From assembly GCF_003666245.1 (NCBI RefSeq), contig NZ_MJLZ01000019.1:1-64000 (forward strand): DNA of 64,000 nucleotides, written 5' to 3'. Positions within the stretch are counted from its first letter, which is position 1; the number at the start of each line of letters is the position of its first letter. The stretch is from Brenneria alni. GTDB taxonomy: Bacteria > Pseudomonadota > Gammaproteobacteria > Enterobacterales > Enterobacteriaceae. This document shows, piece by piece, positions 47,652-58,811 of the stretch. The position numbers and the translations under genes are program-made. The notes beneath the pieces were generated by a model. It was given only the letters and a program-made list of their open reading frames with translations, ran no database searches and was not told the origin of the DNA.

Positions 47652-47717
47652 TACGTCCATAATATGACAATGGTAAGTCCGTCTGCAGATTGGATTTTAT
47701 CGTCATTAACGCGCCAT
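47652..47717. promoter_or_regulatory. Possible Pho boxes between pstC and ppk
   Basis: The 188-base divergent gap has, on the minus strand, TTGTCATATTATGGACGT (47670 down to 47653), one good CTGTCAT-like half and a weak second half, about 70 bases before pstC. On the plus strand TCGTCATTAACGCGCCAT (47700-47717) is a weaker candidate for ppk. PhoB control is expected for such genes but these matches alone are not decisive. Confidence 0.35.
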
Positions 47718-47770
47718 AATGTTGTTGGATATTGGATAAACCTTCAGCACACTAGTTTAACGGAGTAACA

Positions 47771-49843
47771 ATGAGTCAGGACAAACTCTACATTGAAAAA
47801 GAGTTAAGTTGGTTATCCTTTAATGAACGGGTACTCCAGGAAGCCGCAGACAAAAGCAATCCTCTGATCGAACGGATGCGTTTTCTTGGCATCTATTCCA
47901 GCAATCTCGATGAGTTTTACAAGGTCCGTTTTGCCGATCTGAAAAGACGTATTCTAATTAATGAAGAGCAAGGTTTAGACGGCAACTTACGCTACCTTCT
48001 GGGAAAAATTCAGGCGCGCGTCCTGAAAACCGACCAGATATTCGATAATCTTTATAATGAGTTACTGCTTGAAATGGCGCGTAACCAGATTTTTCTGGTT
48101 AATGAACGTCAGGTTTCCCCAAACCAGCAGGATTGGCTGAGGGAATATTTTAAACAGCATTTACGTCCGCATATCACGCCGATACTTATCCTGCGCGACA
48201 CCAACCTGGTGCAGTTCCTGAAAGATAACTACACCTATCTGGCGGTCGAAATTATTCATGGCGACGAGATTAATTACGCACTGCTGGAAATTCCCTCAGA
48301 CAAGGTTCCCCGTTTTGTTAACCTGCCGGCAGAAGCGCCGCGCCGCCGCAAAACCATGATTTTGATCGATAACATCCTGCGCTATTGCCTGAATGACATC
48401 TTCAAAGGCTTTTTTGATTACGACGCCCTTAACGCCTACTCGATGAAAATGACGCGTGATGCCGAGTACGATCTGGTAACCGAAATGGAATCCAGCTTGT
48501 TGGAACTGATGTCTTCCAGTCTGAAGCAGCGCTTAACGGCGGAGCCGGTGCGGTTTGTTTATCAGCGTGATATGCCGGATGCGATGGTCACCATATTGCA
48601 GGAAAAACTGGGGATTTCCTCTTACGACTCCGTGATACCCGGTGGCCGTTACCATAACTTTAAAGACTTCATCAGCTTCCCGAACGTGGGTAGAGCCAAT
48701 CTGGTCAATAAGGCGCTGCCGCGCCTGCGTCACGCCTGGTTCAACAATTTCCGCAATGGTTTCGATGCCATCCGTGATCGTGATGTATTGCTTTACTACC
48801 CCTACCACACGTTCGAACATGTACTGGAACTGCTGCGTCAGGCCTCTTTTGATCCCAACGTGCTGGCGATCAAAATCAATATTTACCGTGTAGCCAAAGA
48901 TTCGCGCATCATCACCTCGATGATCCATGCGGCGCACAACGGCAAAAAAGTCACCGTGGTGGTGGAGTTACAGGCACGTTTTGACGAAGAGGCCAACATC
49001 CAATGGGCCAAACGGCTGACCGAAGCCGGCGTCCATGTGATTTTCTCGGTGCCGGGGCTGAAAATTCACGCCAAACTCTTTTTAATTTCCCGCCGGGAAG
49101 GGAACGACATCGTGCGTTATGCCCACATCGGCACCGGCAACTTCAATGAAAAAACGGCCCGGCTCTATACCGACTACTCGTTGATTACTGCGGATGAACG
49201 TATTACCAATGAAGTACGCCGGGTGTTTAATTTTATTGAAAACCCCTATCGCCCCGTGTCCTTTGAGTACCTGTTGGTTTCGCCCCAGAACTCGCGCGAT
49301 AGGCTTTATGAGTTGATTGACAAAGAAATCGAGAATGCGCTGGCTAATATTGATGCAGGAATTACGCTTAAGGTAAATAATCTGGTGGATAAAGGGCTGG
49401 CGGACAAACTGTATCAAGCCTCTGCCGCTGGCGTGAAAATCAATCTGTTAGTTCGTGGAATGTGCTCACTGATCCCTAATTTACCGGGGATCAGTGAAAA
49501 TATTCAGGTAATGAGTATCGTCGATCGCTATCTGGAGCATGACCGTGTATATGTCTTCCATAACGGGGGGGACAAGAAAGTCTACCTCTCATCTGCCGAC
49601 TGGATGACGCGTAACATTGATTATCGTATTGAAGTCGCGGTCGAAGTGCTCGATCCCATTTTGAAAAATCGCATTCTGGACATTCTTGATATTCTGTTCA
49701 GCGATACCGTGAAAGCCCGCGTGATCGATAAAGAGCTGAGTAATCGTTATGTATTGCGCGGCAACCGCCGTAAAGTACGTGCGCAAAATGCCATTTATGA
49801 TTATATCAAGGTGCTTGAGCAACCCGGAGATAGACCTGAATAA
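47771..49843 (+). CDS. ppk: Polyphosphate kinase 1
   Basis: 690 residues, the size of E. coli PPK1. It begins [22 protein letters not shown] (N-terminal domain), followed by the head and two catalytic phospholipase-D-like domains. The phosphorylated His lies in [18 protein letters not shown], and the second in [22 protein letters not shown]. It builds polyphosphate from ATP reversibly at the membrane face. The stop TAATG overlaps the ppx start by one base, so ppk and ppx form an operon. Confidence 0.96.
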   Translation: MSQDKLYIEKELSWLSFNERVLQEAADKSNPLIERMRFLGIYSSNLDEFYKVRFADLKRRILINEEQGLDGNLRYLLGKIQARVLKTDQIFDNLYNELLLEMARNQIFLVNERQVSPNQQDWLREYFKQHLRPHITPILILRDTNLVQFLKDNYTYLAVEIIHGDEINYALLEIPSDKVPRFVNLPAEAPRRRKTMILIDNILRYCLNDIFKGFFDYDALNAYSMKMTRDAEYDLVTEMESSLLELMSSSLKQRLTAEPVRFVYQRDMPDAMVTILQEKLGISSYDSVIPGGRYHNFKDFISFPNVGRANLVNKALPRLRHAWFNNFRNGFDAIRDRDVLLYYPYHTFEHVLELLRQASFDPNVLAIKINIYRVAKDSRIITSMIHAAHNGKKVTVVVELQARFDEEANIQWAKRLTEAGVHVIFSVPGLKIHAKLFLISRREGNDIVRYAHIGTGNFNEKTARLYTDYSLITADERITNEVRRVFNFIENPYRPVSFEYLLVSPQNSRDRLYELIDKEIENALANIDAGITLKVNNLVDKGLADKLYQASAAGVKINLLVRGMCSLIPNLPGISENIQVMSIVDRYLEHDRVYVFHNGGDKKVYLSSADWMTRNIDYRIEVAVEVLDPILKNRILDILDILFSDTVKARVIDKELSNRYVLRGNRRKVRAQNAIYDYIKVLEQPGDRPE

Positions 49844-51378
49844 TGCCACTAATCAACAAAGATGACGAAGTAGTAAAACCCCAGGAATTCGCCGCTGTCG
49901 ACCTGGGGTCCAATAGCTTTCATATGGTGATAGCCCGTGTGGTAAACGGCGCGCTTCAGGTGCTTAGTCGTTTAAAGCAGCGTGTTCATCTGGCAGACGG
50001 ACTGGACAGCCGCAACATGCTCAGTGAAGAATCAATGGAGCGTGGTTTGAGTTGCCTGGCGTTGTTTGCTGAACGGTTACAGGGGTTCTCTGCGCCGAAC
50101 GTCTCCATTGTCGGCACCCATGCTCTGCGTCAGGCGGTCAACGCAGAGGAGTTTCTGCGCCGGGCGGCTGAAATCATTCCCTATCCGATTGAAATCATTT
50201 CCGGTCATGAAGAGGCACGCTTAATTTTCATGGGGGTAGAGCACACGCAGCCGGAAAAGGGCCGTAAGCTGGTGATCGACATTGGCGGCGGCTCCACCGA
50301 GCTGGTTATCGGTGAAGACTTTGAGCCGATGCTGGTCGAAAGCCGCCGTATGGGCTGCGTCAGCTTCGCCCAGCAGTTTTTTCCCAATGGCGAAATCAGC
50401 GAGATCAATTTTAAACGCGCCCGGCTGGCTGCGGCCCAGAAACTGGAAACACTGGCCTGGGAATACCGTATCTACGGCTGGAAATATGCACTGGGGGCGT
50501 CCGGCACCATTAAAGCCACCCATGAAATTCTGGTGGAAATGGGTGAGAAAGATGGCCTGATTACCCCGGAACGCCTGGAAATGTTGCGCGAGCAAATTCT
50601 GCGGTTTAAGTCTTTCAAATCGCTGAGTCTGCCGGGGCTGCCGGAAGACAGGCAGTCGGTGCTGGTACCCGGCGTCGCGATTCTGTGCGGCATTTTCGAT
50701 GTGCTGGCGATCAAAGAACTTCGCCTGTCTGACGGTGCGCTGCGTGAAGGGGTGTTGTATGAAATGGAAGGGCGTTTCCGCCATCAGGATATCCGTATCC
50801 GCACTGCCCTAAGCCTTGCCAGCCATTACAATATCGATCGCGAACAGGCTCGCCGGGTGCGGGAAACCACCGCGTTGCTGTATGCCCAATGGGCAGAGAA
50901 AAATCCCAATCTGGTTCACCCGCAGCTTGAAGCGATTCTGAATTGGGCCTCTATGCTGCATGAGGTCGGGCTGGGGATAAACCACAGCGGTATGCACCGC
51001 CACTCGGCCTATATTCTGCAAAACACCAACCTGCCCGGTTTCAATCAGGAACAACAGTTGCTGCTTGCCCTGATAGTGCGTTTACATCGCAAGGCCATCA
51101 GGCTGGAAGAGTTTCCGCGTCTGAACCTGTTCAAAAAGAAACAGTATTTACCTATGGTTCAGCTATTGCGCCTTGCCACCCTGCTGAATAATCAGCGGCA
51201 GGCCACCACATCCCCCGCAACACTGCGGTTGCTCACTGACGATAATCAGTGGACGCTGGTATTCCCACAGGGCTTTTTCGCCCAGAATACCCTTGTTCAG
51301 CTCGATTTAGAGCGGGAGCAGGAGTACTGGCATGATGTCACGGGCTGGAAACTGAATATCGAAGAAGAGAAAGCCTGA
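49843..51378 (+). CDS. ppx: Exopolyphosphatase
   Basis: 511 residues of the Ppx/GppA family (ASKHA fold). Motifs: [49 protein letters not shown] and [18 protein letters not shown]. The C-terminal ~200 residues form an HD-like helical domain ([26 protein letters not shown]). It releases phosphate from polyphosphate chain ends and opposes ppk. Length fits Ppx rather than the longer-linker GppA. A hairpin (GCCGATAACG/CGTTATCGGC, 51386-51427) without a U-run follows the gene. Confidence 0.96.
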   Translation: MPLINKDDEVVKPQEFAAVDLGSNSFHMVIARVVNGALQVLSRLKQRVHLADGLDSRNMLSEESMERGLSCLALFAERLQGFSAPNVSIVGTHALRQAVNAEEFLRRAAEIIPYPIEIISGHEEARLIFMGVEHTQPEKGRKLVIDIGGGSTELVIGEDFEPMLVESRRMGCVSFAQQFFPNGEISEINFKRARLAAAQKLETLAWEYRIYGWKYALGASGTIKATHEILVEMGEKDGLITPERLEMLREQILRFKSFKSLSLPGLPEDRQSVLVPGVAILCGIFDVLAIKELRLSDGALREGVLYEMEGRFRHQDIRIRTALSLASHYNIDREQARRVRETTALLYAQWAEKNPNLVHPQLEAILNWASMLHEVGLGINHSGMHRHSAYILQNTNLPGFNQEQQLLLALIVRLHRKAIRLEEFPRLNLFKKKQYLPMVQLLRLATLLNNQRQATTSPATLRLLTDDNQWTLVFPQGFFAQNTLVQLDLEREQEYWHDVTGWKLNIEEEKA

Positions 51379-51385
51379 TCCCTGT

Positions 51386-51427
51386 GCCGATAACGCTGAG
51401 GAAATATAACGCCTCCCCGTTATCGGC
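51386..51427 (+). terminator. Hairpin after ppx
   Basis: GCCGATAACG (51386-51395) pairs with CGTTATCGGC (51418-51427) around a 22-base loop. No U-run follows, so termination strength is uncertain. Confidence 0.45.
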
Positions 51428-51603
51428 TTACCGACCCCATCACGGACGCTGGCGCCGATTGAAAAAAGACGCAATTCTTTTACTGATGGTGCGAAAACGG
51501 CCTCCGCATTTCATCTTTTTCATCCCGATAGATTGACCTACCCTGACGCTTGTGCCTAAATAAACAACAGCGAATGTTCGCTTCCACAGGAGATTTTACG
51601 GTA

Positions 51604-51819
51604 ATGTCCACGCTTACCCATAAACGACGATTATCAATGCGCCCGCGACGAAGTAGTTCACGCATTGCCCGTGCCGTTTTACTGATCAGTTTTATTATCC
51701 TCTTAGGCCGTTTCGCCTACTCCACAATTAGCGCATTTGCCTATCATCAGAACAAACAGCTACAGCTTGTTGAGCAATCCCTCACCGCATCCGATGTGCA
51801 GATCAATAAGAAAGAATAG
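51604..51819 (+). CDS. yfgG: YfgG-family small membrane protein (DUF2633)
   Basis: 71 residues from ATG 51604 (MSTLTHKRRLSMRPRRSSSR), with AGGAG eleven bases upstream; the frame is open to 51550 but lacks a ribosome site. A basic N-terminus leads one helix, IARAVLLISFIILLGRFAYSTISAFAY, closely matching E. coli YfgG, which also follows ppx. YfgG has been tied to nickel and cobalt stress tolerance in E. coli; the mechanism is unknown. It is probably a single-pass inner-membrane protein. Confidence 0.8.
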   Translation: MSTLTHKRRLSMRPRRSSSRIARAVLLISFIILLGRFAYSTISAFAYHQNKQLQLVEQSLTASDVQINKKE

Positions 51820-52054
51820 CGCTGGCTTATTATTTTTATTGCCGTCTATTTTATGCCGTTGATTCCAGGTCATAGGTGTTTTGTCGTATTTTATTCCCTC
51901 TTTTCAACACACTCGGGCATTGTTCCGTAAACCGTCCTATTCTTAATTCACTGATTTTGCGCTATGTTGAGTGATGGACATCCAGCACCAAGTCGTTACG
52001 CATCATCAGGATAAAACACTGCGGGAACGAAACCATATCGAGCATAAGAAACCC

Positions 52055-53479
52055 ATGTCGAATGTCAAAACACTCACCGCCATTAGGCGTCGTATTTCTC
52101 TTTTACTTTTAGAAAACAAGGAATTGGTTGCCGACATTATTAACACGCAACCACGTGATAGCGAAACAGGCAAGAAAAACCTGCTCGACCAGACCGCTGA
52201 AATCAGCCAGTTAATCACCGATCTGCACGCTGCCGACCTGGCCGATCTGCTGGAGTCACTGCCTCATGATGAACGTCTGGCGCTCTGGCGGCTGATCCCC
52301 ATCAGTAAGCGTGGACGCGTGCTGATCGAAGTCTCCGACAGCATTTCAGACGATCTCATTAGCGATATGCGGGATAAAGAGATTCTGAAAGCGGTTCGCG
52401 TGTTGGACGTTGACGAACAGGCCCAGCTTTCCCGATTGCTGCCCCGCCATCTGCTGGGCCGGATACTGACCTCGCTGGAGCCGAAACAACGGGCACAGTT
52501 GCGTGGGGCGATCAATTATGACGAAGATTGCATCGGCCACATCATGGATTTCAAACTCATCACGATACGTGCTGATGTTACCCTCGCCACCGTACAACGT
52601 TACCTGCGCTATCGAAAAGTCATTCCTGACTCCACCGATAAGCTGTTCGTCACCGATCGCAAAAACACGCTGATTGGGGAGCTATCTCTGGCCGACATAT
52701 TGCTTAATGCGCCGGGAACGTCGGTGGCAGCCATTATGGATAAACAGCCAACGATGTTTCAGCCGGAAGATCAGGTAGCAGACGCCGCGGGCGCTTTTGA
52801 ACGTTATAATCTGATCTCCGCCGCCGTGGTCGACAGCAAAGGCAAGTTAATGGGCCGCCTGACGGTGGAAGATATCGTGAATGTCGTCAATAAAGAAAGC
52901 GATAACCATCTGCGTCGTTCCGGCGGGTTAACGCCCTCTGAAGATGTCTATGCGCCGGTCTATAAAGCTGTGCGTAACCGCTGGGCCTGGCTGGCTATCA
53001 ACCTATGTACTGCGCTGATCGCGTCACGCGTCATCGGTCTGTTCGAAAATACGCTGTCACACCTGGTCGCGCTGGCCACCCTGATGCCGATAGTGGCGGG
53101 AATTGGCGGGAATACCGGCAACCAGACCATTACCATGATTGTACGTGCGCTGGCGTTACATCAGTTGGAACACGGCAGGAAATCCTATCTGCTGTTGAAA
53201 GAACTGGGGGTGGCGCTGGTCAACGGCCTGATATGGGGCACCGTTATGGGCCTTATCACCTTCGCGCTGTATGGCAGCCCGGCGATGGGCGGCGTCATGA
53301 TGCTGGCCATACTGCTGAACCTGCTGCTGGCGGCGCTGATGGGGGTGTTGATCCCGCTGGTCATGGTACAGTTTGGCCGCGATCCCGCCATTGGTTCCAG
53401 CGTGATGATTACTTCCATCACCGATACCGGCGGATTTTTTATCTTCCTGGGGCTGGCGACGCTGTTTTTGCTGCCGTAG
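52055..53479 (+). CDS. mgtE: Magnesium transporter MgtE
   Basis: 474 residues from ATG 52055 (MSNVKTLTAIRRRISLLLLE); starts at 51971 or 51974 would add 27-28 polar residues, and no candidate has a strong ribosome site. Domain order: cytoplasmic N domain (~30-140, HAADLADLLESLPHDERLALWRLI), two CBS repeats (~145-265, IMDKQPTMFQPEDQVADAAG), the plug helix, then five helices. The selectivity segment is MPIVAGIGGNTGNQTITMIVRALAL, and the end ITSITDTGGFFIFLGLATLFLL fits the dimeric channel. It is a Mg2+-gated Mg2+ channel of the inner membrane. It is not beside other transport genes; the 235-base gap upstream has no recognisable riboswitch. Confidence 0.92.
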   Translation: MSNVKTLTAIRRRISLLLLENKELVADIINTQPRDSETGKKNLLDQTAEISQLITDLHAADLADLLESLPHDERLALWRLIPISKRGRVLIEVSDSISDDLISDMRDKEILKAVRVLDVDEQAQLSRLLPRHLLGRILTSLEPKQRAQLRGAINYDEDCIGHIMDFKLITIRADVTLATVQRYLRYRKVIPDSTDKLFVTDRKNTLIGELSLADILLNAPGTSVAAIMDKQPTMFQPEDQVADAAGAFERYNLISAAVVDSKGKLMGRLTVEDIVNVVNKESDNHLRRSGGLTPSEDVYAPVYKAVRNRWAWLAINLCTALIASRVIGLFENTLSHLVALATLMPIVAGIGGNTGNQTITMIVRALALHQLEHGRKSYLLLKELGVALVNGLIWGTVMGLITFALYGSPAMGGVMMLAILLNLLLAALMGVLIPLVMVQFGRDPAIGSSVMITSITDTGGFFIFLGLATLFLLP

Positions 53480-53500
53480 TCAGCCAGTTGTTGCGCCCAC

Positions 53501-54676
53501 CTACAGGATCTGGTCGTTCAGTTGCCCTGCGCCATCGGACGGTTGACAGAGATATATTGACGGCTGCAATCCGCTGCGGACCGGGTATTCACGTTCAAGC
53601 ATCCGGCAAACGTTGTCGGTTAGCGCGGTAGGGATCAAAGACACCACGCAACCGCCAAAGCCGCCGCCCGTCATTCTGGCGCCGCCTTGCTCACCCACGT
53701 ATGTCTGGATCAGGTCCACCAGCGTATCAATCTGAGCAACAGTGATCTCGAAATCGTCACGCATCGAAACATGAGACTCGGCCATCAGGGTAAACAGGCG
53801 CTTGGCATCCTGCCGGGCAAGGGCATCCGCCGCTTCCAGCGTACGGCTGTTTTCCGTAATGACGTGGCGGGCGCGCCTTACCACCAGCGAATCCAATCCC
53901 GCCATGCCCGCTTCAAACTGTGGCAATGAAAGATCGCGCAACGCCTTGACGCCAAAATGGCGTGCCGCCGCTTCACACTGAAGACGGCGAATATTGTACT
54001 CACTGTCCACCAGCCCCCGGCGAACATTGGAATTCACAATCAAGATATCGAACCCTGCCAGCATACGCACCGCACGTCCCTCCAGTGATCGGCAATCAAT
54101 CAACAACGCGTGACCTGCTTGACCCTGCGCCGCAATAAACTGATCCATGATGCCGCAGCGACAGCCGACAAAGTCATTCTCGGCCTGCTGGCCGACGAGC
54201 GCCAAATCCAACTGGCTGATATCCAGACGATTAAGCGTCTTGAAGGTTTGTCCGATAGCAACCTCAAGGGAGGCCGATGAGCTTAACCCCGCGCCAGACG
54301 GCACATTGCCCGAAATCACCATGTTCATACCGCTGAGAGGCAACCCACGCGCCAGCAAAAACGTTACCGTGCCGCGCACATAGTTGGCCCAGGCGTATTC
54401 AGGGTGCGGTTCAATCGCCTTCGTCAGATCAAACTCATCCTGCTGGTTGTCGAAATTTGCCGCCACCACCCGAACCAGACTGTCTTGCCGGGTCGCAGCG
54501 CTGATCACCGTCTGGTAATCAATAGCACAGGGTAAGACAAAACCATCGTTATAGTCGGTGTGCTCACCGATCAGATTCACCCGTCCCGGTGATTGAATCG
54601 CTGCCTGCGGCGCGTAGCCAAATTCACCTTTAAATATCGACCCGGCAGACTGTCGCAAGTCATCAATACGGCTCAT
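53501..54676 (-). CDS. galK: Galactokinase
   Basis: 391 residues from ATG 54676 ([20 protein letters not shown]); the frame is open to 54715 but would overlap galT. GHMP kinase motifs: [25 protein letters not shown] near the start (galactose site), [21 protein letters not shown] (phosphate loop) and [15 protein letters not shown] near the end. It phosphorylates D-galactose at C1 with ATP in the cytoplasm. It lies 10 bases after galT, and both are read from the GalR-controlled promoter upstream of galT. Confidence 0.96.
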   Translation of the reverse strand: MSRIDDLRQSAGSIFKGEFGYAPQAAIQSPGRVNLIGEHTDYNDGFVLPCAIDYQTVISAATRQDSLVRVVAANFDNQQDEFDLTKAIEPHPEYAWANYVRGTVTFLLARGLPLSGMNMVISGNVPSGAGLSSSASLEVAIGQTFKTLNRLDISQLDLALVGQQAENDFVGCRCGIMDQFIAAQGQAGHALLIDCRSLEGRAVRMLAGFDILIVNSNVRRGLVDSEYNIRRLQCEAAARHFGVKALRDLSLPQFEAGMAGLDSLVVRRARHVITENSRTLEAADALARQDAKRLFTLMAESHVSMRDDFEITVAQIDTLVDLIQTYVGEQGGARMTGGGFGGCVVSLIPTALTDNVCRMLEREYPVRSGLQPSIYLCQPSDGAGQLNDQIL

Positions 54677-54686
54677 AAAAATGCCC

Positions 54687-55736
54687 TCAAATTTGCTCAA
54701 GAAAATGGATATCACTGACGCCCCGCAGGCGTTCGGCGGCCTGCTCTGCCGTCAGGTCACGCTGGGCTTCCGCCAACATTTCGTAACCAACCATAAACTT
54801 GCGAACGCTGGCAGAGCGTAGTAGCGGCGGATAGAAGTGGGCGTGCAGTTGCCAATGGGGATTCTCTTCACCGTTAAACGGCGCACCATGCCACCCCATA
54901 GAATAGGGAAACGAACAGCGAAACAGGTTGTCGTAACGGCTGGTCAATTTTTTCAGGGCCAGAGCCAAATCTTCGCGTTGAGGATCACTCAGTTGCGGCA
55001 ACTGCCGGACGGCAAACTTTGGCAACAGCAGTGTTTCAAACGGCCAGGATGCCCAATAGGGCACCACGGCCAGCCAATGCTCGGTTTCCACTACCAACCG
55101 GCTACCGTCCGCCTGCTCACGCTGCACATAATCAAGCAGTAAAGAAGCACCATAACGTTCAAAATAGGCCTGCTGTTCGCGGTCTTCACGCTGTATTTCA
55201 TTCGGTAAAAAATCGTTGGCCCATACCTGCCCATGCGGGTGTGGATTGGAACACCCCATCATGGCGCCTTTGTTTTCAAAAACCTGTATCCAGGGGTAGC
55301 GTTGCCCCAAATCCGAAGTCTGCTCACTCCAGGTGTCGATCACCATTTTCAGCGTGGACAACGGCAATTCAGGCAGGCTCTTGCTATGATCGGGCGAAAA
55401 ACAGATCACCCGGCTGATCCCTCTGGCGCTTTGTATCCGAAACAGCGGATCTGCACTGGGCGATACCGCCGGGGTATCTTCCATCAGTGCTGAAAAGTCA
55501 TTGGTGAACACAAAGGTTCCCTGATATGACGGATTCACATCCCCGGTAATGCGCTTATTACCGGCACACAGATAACAGGTTGGATCATGCGATGGCGGCG
55601 TATCGTGGTCGGGTTCTTCCTTTTGTCCTTGCCACGGTCGCCTGGCCCGATGCGGGGAAACCAGCACCCATTCCCCTTTCAGCGGGTTGAAACGGCGGTG
55701 CGGATGCTCTGTTGGTTCAAATAGTATAGGGGTCAT
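54687..55736 (-). CDS. galT: Galactose-1-phosphate uridylyltransferase
   Basis: 349 residues of the class I GalT family. The catalytic HPHPH stretch is in [16 protein letters not shown], zinc ligands include Cys pairs in [20 protein letters not shown], and the second half has [20 protein letters not shown] and [14 protein letters not shown]. It exchanges UMP between UDP-glucose and galactose-1-phosphate (Leloir pathway). It is the first gene of a galTK operon. galE and galM, which adjoin galTK in E. coli, are not in this window. The start ATG is at 55736, with the GalR operator about 22 bases upstream. Confidence 0.96.
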   Translation of the reverse strand: MTPILFEPTEHPHRRFNPLKGEWVLVSPHRARRPWQGQKEEPDHDTPPSHDPTCYLCAGNKRITGDVNPSYQGTFVFTNDFSALMEDTPAVSPSADPLFRIQSARGISRVICFSPDHSKSLPELPLSTLKMVIDTWSEQTSDLGQRYPWIQVFENKGAMMGCSNPHPHGQVWANDFLPNEIQREDREQQAYFERYGASLLLDYVQREQADGSRLVVETEHWLAVVPYWASWPFETLLLPKFAVRQLPQLSDPQREDLALALKKLTSRYDNLFRCSFPYSMGWHGAPFNGEENPHWQLHAHFYPPLLRSASVRKFMVGYEMLAEAQRDLTAEQAAERLRGVSDIHFLEQI

Positions 55737-55757
55737 TTTTTTCAGCTTACTATTTTA

Positions 55758-55773
55758 GTGTAACCGGTTACCC
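55758..55773. promoter_or_regulatory. GalR operator between galT and galR
   Basis: GTGTAACCGGTTACCC matches the 16-base GalR/GalS operator GTGTAANCGNTTACAC at nearly all fixed positions and is largely palindromic. It sits just upstream of galT. A second, imperfect candidate, GTGTCACTCAGTAACAC, lies at 55954-55970 just before galR. Confidence 0.75.
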
Positions 55774-55988
55774 TAAATCTAAACCGCAAGATGACCTTTG
55801 GGAAGCGCTCCGTTATCCTTGATAGTGATATCGATCACATAAGCGCCGTCTGCATAGCGCTGATGAAAGGATGAATAGGTAACATTTGCAGAAAACCTGT
55901 AGATTTATGAATCTAAATAACCCATACGTTAACCGAGAAAACATAAAACTTTTGTGTCACTCAGTAACACCGTTTTCAGGAACCCTAC

Positions 55989-56999
55989 ATGGCTACAATA
56001 AAGGATGTCGCTCGTTTGTCAGGTGTATCGGTCGCGACGGTTTCACGAGTCATCAACGATTCGCCTAAAGCCAGCAGTGCGTCACGTAAAGCCGTGCATA
56101 AGGCAATGGCTGAATTGCAGTATCATCCTAATGCCAACGCCAGAGCCCTTGCTCATCAGAGTGCGGAAACGCTGGGTCTGGTGGTTGCCGATGTTTCCGA
56201 TCCTTTCTTCGGAACGATGGTGAAATCGGTGGAGCAAATAGCCCAGGCGACAGGAAATTTTTTACTCATCGGCAACGGTTACCATAATGCTGAACAAGAG
56301 AAAAAAGCGATTGAGCAGTTAATTCGTCACCGCTGCGCCGGGCTGGTGGTTCATGCCAAAATGATTTCAGATCAGGATCTGGCCGCGTTGATGAGCCACA
56401 TTCCCGATATGGTGCTGATTAACCGCACGCTGCCGGGCTATGAAACCCGCTGTGTGGCGCTGGACGACCGCTATGGCTCCTGGCTGGCGACCCGGCACCT
56501 GATTCAGGAAGGCCATAAGAAGATCGGTTTTCTCTGCTCGAATCACCCGATTTCTGACGCGTTCGATCGTCTGCAAGGCTACATTGATGCATTGAATGAA
56601 TACGGACTGTCGGTCAATGAGAGACTGATTGCCCGAGCATCCCCGGATGAAGTGGGTGGCGAATCGGCCATGACCGAACTACTGAGCCGCGGCGGCGGTA
56701 TGACGGCCATCGTTTGTTACAATGACCCTATGGCGGCGGGCGCGCTGTCTGTTCTCAGCGATAACAGTATTCATGTCCCTCAGGATATGTCGGTAGTTGG
56801 GTTTGATGATGTGTTGATCGCCCGTTATCTTCGTCCCCGCCTCACCACGGTGCATTACCCCGTTTCAGCCATGGCGATACAGGCGGCCGAACTGGCCATA
56901 GCCTTGTCTCATGGTAAGCCATTAAAAGAAACGACAAATATGTTCAGCCCGACGCTGGTTCGCCGTCACTCCGTCAGCCCCCCGGCTCCAAAAAAATGA
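55989..56999 (+). CDS. galR: Galactose repressor GalR
   Basis: 336 residues of the LacI family. The N-terminal HTH and hinge (MATIKDVARLSGVSVATVSRVINDSPKASSASR) match E. coli GalR almost fully, and the ligand domain shares LVVADVSDPFFGTMVKSVEQ, LIGNGYHNAEQEKKAIEQLI, HRCAGLVVHAKMI and FSPTLVRRHSVS. It fits GalR more closely than GalS. It binds galactose in the cytoplasm and releases its operators. In E. coli galR is unlinked to galETK; here it diverges from galTK across the operator at 55758, so local and autogenous control is likely. Confidence 0.94.
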   Translation: MATIKDVARLSGVSVATVSRVINDSPKASSASRKAVHKAMAELQYHPNANARALAHQSAETLGLVVADVSDPFFGTMVKSVEQIAQATGNFLLIGNGYHNAEQEKKAIEQLIRHRCAGLVVHAKMISDQDLAALMSHIPDMVLINRTLPGYETRCVALDDRYGSWLATRHLIQEGHKKIGFLCSNHPISDAFDRLQGYIDALNEYGLSVNERLIARASPDEVGGESAMTELLSRGGGMTAIVCYNDPMAAGALSVLSDNSIHVPQDMSVVGFDDVLIARYLRPRLTTVHYPVSAMAIQAAELAIALSHGKPLKETTNMFSPTLVRRHSVSPPAPKK

Positions 57000-57016
57000 C
57001 GCTTTTATCTTTCCTC

Positions 57017-57034
57017 CGCCCGACACGTCGGGCG
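57017..57034 (+). terminator. Hairpin downstream of galR
   Basis: CGCCCGA (57017-57023) pairs with TCGGGCG (57028-57034) around CACG. GC-rich and 17 bases after the galR stop, but without a U-run. Confidence 0.45.
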
Positions 57035-57266
57035 CGGCATTGATTCATCTGGTTGCTTTCTTGTACTTCCCTTACTCCGCCATACCGTCTTTTATCATCC
57101 ATCATTTTCCTGCCGCCAGTGAAACCGATTACACAGCATACTCGCCGCAGATGTAAGCCATCCATTGCACGGTGTCACCCCGCCGGGAATCTACCAGATC
57201 ACCGGTAATAACGCTGATTCGTGCCTTCATTTTTTATCGCCCTCAGGCAACGATAGGAAAGAAAAA

Positions 57267-57315
57267 ATTCGCACATAGAAGCGAATATGAACATTATTCG
57301 TATATAGAGGCGAAT
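57267..57315. repeat. Two tandem 20-bp inverted repeats upstream of nupC
   Basis: ATTCGCACATAGAAGCGAAT (57267-57286) and ATTCGTATATAGAGGCGAAT (57296-57315) differ at three bases. Each has inverted ATTCG/CGAAT arms, their centres are 29 bases apart, and both are followed by AT. The arrangement resembles paired binding sites for a dimeric regulator, but I cannot name one. Confidence 0.6.
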
Positions 57316-57610
57316 ATTATTCAGCTAACGTGGCCCGCCGGACGGCGCAATGAAAGGCGTTTTTATATATACCAGGACTACGCCTGGCAAAATCATGCGT
57401 CCCCCCAAATACCCATTGATGAAAATACCGCCGTTAAAAGGTGGTATCAAAATAATGAATGGATAAAAGGGGGAAATAACAAGATGCGCCATTTAGTTTA
57501 GGCATTATTCCAAGATATAATTGCGCTTTTGTGTTCTTCATCTCATTTTTAGTGCGCTTGTTACATAGAATGACGTGGAAAACTTGGCCAGCCTCATATT
57601 TGGAGCACTC

Positions 57611-58807
57611 ATGTCCCTGTCACATATTGCGCAATTTGCGTTAGCGTTGGTTGTTGTTGCGGTTCTGGCGTTACTCCTCTGCCGCGACCGTAAGAGCATA
57701 CGCATCCGGTTTATCATCCAACTGCTGGTCATTGAAATTCTGCTCGCTTATTTTTTCCTTTACTCGAATATCGGGTTAGGGGTGGTAACCGGGTTTGCCA
57801 GCGTATTTGATAAATTACTCGGGTTTGCCGGTCAGGGAACCGACTTCGTATTTGGCGATATGGTCAACAGCGAGAAAAATCTGATCTCTTTCTTCTTTAA
57901 AGTGCTTTGCCCCATCGTCTTTATTTCCGCTCTGATCGGGATTCTGCAATACATTAAGGTGTTGCCGATTGTCATCCGCCTGATCGGCACCCTACTTTCC
58001 AAAGTGAACGGTATGGGTAGGCTGGAGTCGTTTAACGCTGTCAGTTCACTGATCCTCGGGCAGTCTGAAAACTTCATCGCTTATAAAGATATCCTGGGCA
58101 AGATGTCCGAAAAACGCATGTACACTATGGCGGCAACCGCGATGTCGACGGTTTCCATGTCAATTGTCGGCGCTTATATGTCCATGCTGGATGCCAAATT
58201 CGTGGTTGCCGCGCTGATACTGAATATGTTCAGTACCTTTATTGTGCTATCGCTCATCAACCCATACACCGTGGACGACGAGCCGGAATTACAGCTTGGT
58301 GATCTGCATGCAGGCCAGAGCTTTTTTGAAATGCTGGGAGAATATATTCTGGCGGGCTTTAAAGTCGCGGTTATCGTTGCGGCTATGCTGATTGGTTTTA
58401 TCGCTTTGATTGCCGCCATCAACGCCATTTTCAGCGCGATTTTCGGCGTGAGCTTTCAGGAAATTCTCGGTTACGTGTTCTATCCGTTTGCCTGGATTAT
58501 GGGTATTCCGTCCCATGAAGCATTACAGGTTGGCAGCATTATGGCGACCAAACTGGTTTCTAACGAGTTTGTGGCCATGCTGGAACTGCAAAAAATCGCC
58601 GGGGAGCTTTCACCACGCAGCGTCGGGATCCTCTCCGTATTTCTGGTTTCTTTTGCCAACTTCTCTTCTATCGGCATTATTGCCGGCGCGATCAAAGGTC
58701 TGAATGAGCATCAGGGAAACGTGGTTTCCCGCTTTGGCCTGAAGCTGGTTTATGGTTCAACATTGGTCAGTATTCTTTCGGCCTCCATTGCCGGGCTGGT
58801 GCTGTAA
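57611..58807 (+). CDS. nupC: Nucleoside/proton symporter NupC
   Basis: 398 residues from ATG 57611 ([20 protein letters not shown]), with GGAG five bases upstream; a start at 57575 would add 12 residues. It is a CNT-family protein nearly collinear with E. coli Nup[75 protein letters not shown] (nucleoside and Na+/H+ site) and [22 protein letters not shown]. It imports pyrimidine and adenine nucleosides at the inner membrane. In E. coli its gene is controlled by CytR and CRP; no clear site was found here. The ACAGCCCG/CGGGCTGT hairpin at 58812-58840 probably ends it. Confidence 0.95.
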   Translation: MSLSHIAQFALALVVVAVLALLLCRDRKSIRIRFIIQLLVIEILLAYFFLYSNIGLGVVTGFASVFDKLLGFAGQGTDFVFGDMVNSEKNLISFFFKVLCPIVFISALIGILQYIKVLPIVIRLIGTLLSKVNGMGRLESFNAVSSLILGQSENFIAYKDILGKMSEKRMYTMAATAMSTVSMSIVGAYMSMLDAKFVVAALILNMFSTFIVLSLINPYTVDDEPELQLGDLHAGQSFFEMLGEYILAGFKVAVIVAAMLIGFIALIAAINAIFSAIFGVSFQEILGYVFYPFAWIMGIPSHEALQVGSIMATKLVSNEFVAMLELQKIAGELSPRSVGILSVFLVSFANFSSIGIIAGAIKGLNEHQGNVVSRFGLKLVYGSTLVSILSASIAGLVL

Positions 58808-58811
58808 GCAG

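Larger units (their letters stand above)
57000..57610. other. Long intergenic region between galR and nupC
   Basis: 611 bases. After galR a CGCCCGA-CACG-TCGGGCG hairpin (57017-57034) lacks a U-run. The middle holds two tandem inverted repeats (57267-57315). A 109-codon open frame (57172-57501) has no good ribosome site, and I do not recognise its product. The distal ~100 bases should hold the nupC promoter. Confidence 0.55.

Noticed and set aside
53005-53631. 208-codon open frame overlapping mgtE and galK
   Set aside because: It lies within mgtE in another frame and runs into antisense of galK; its Arg/His/Gly-rich composition is typical of shadow frames.
57172-57501. 109-codon open frame upstream of nupC
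   Set aside because: No good ribosome site, no recognised family, and its span includes the tandem inverted repeats; the upstream part looks like non-coding sequence. Left as unproven.
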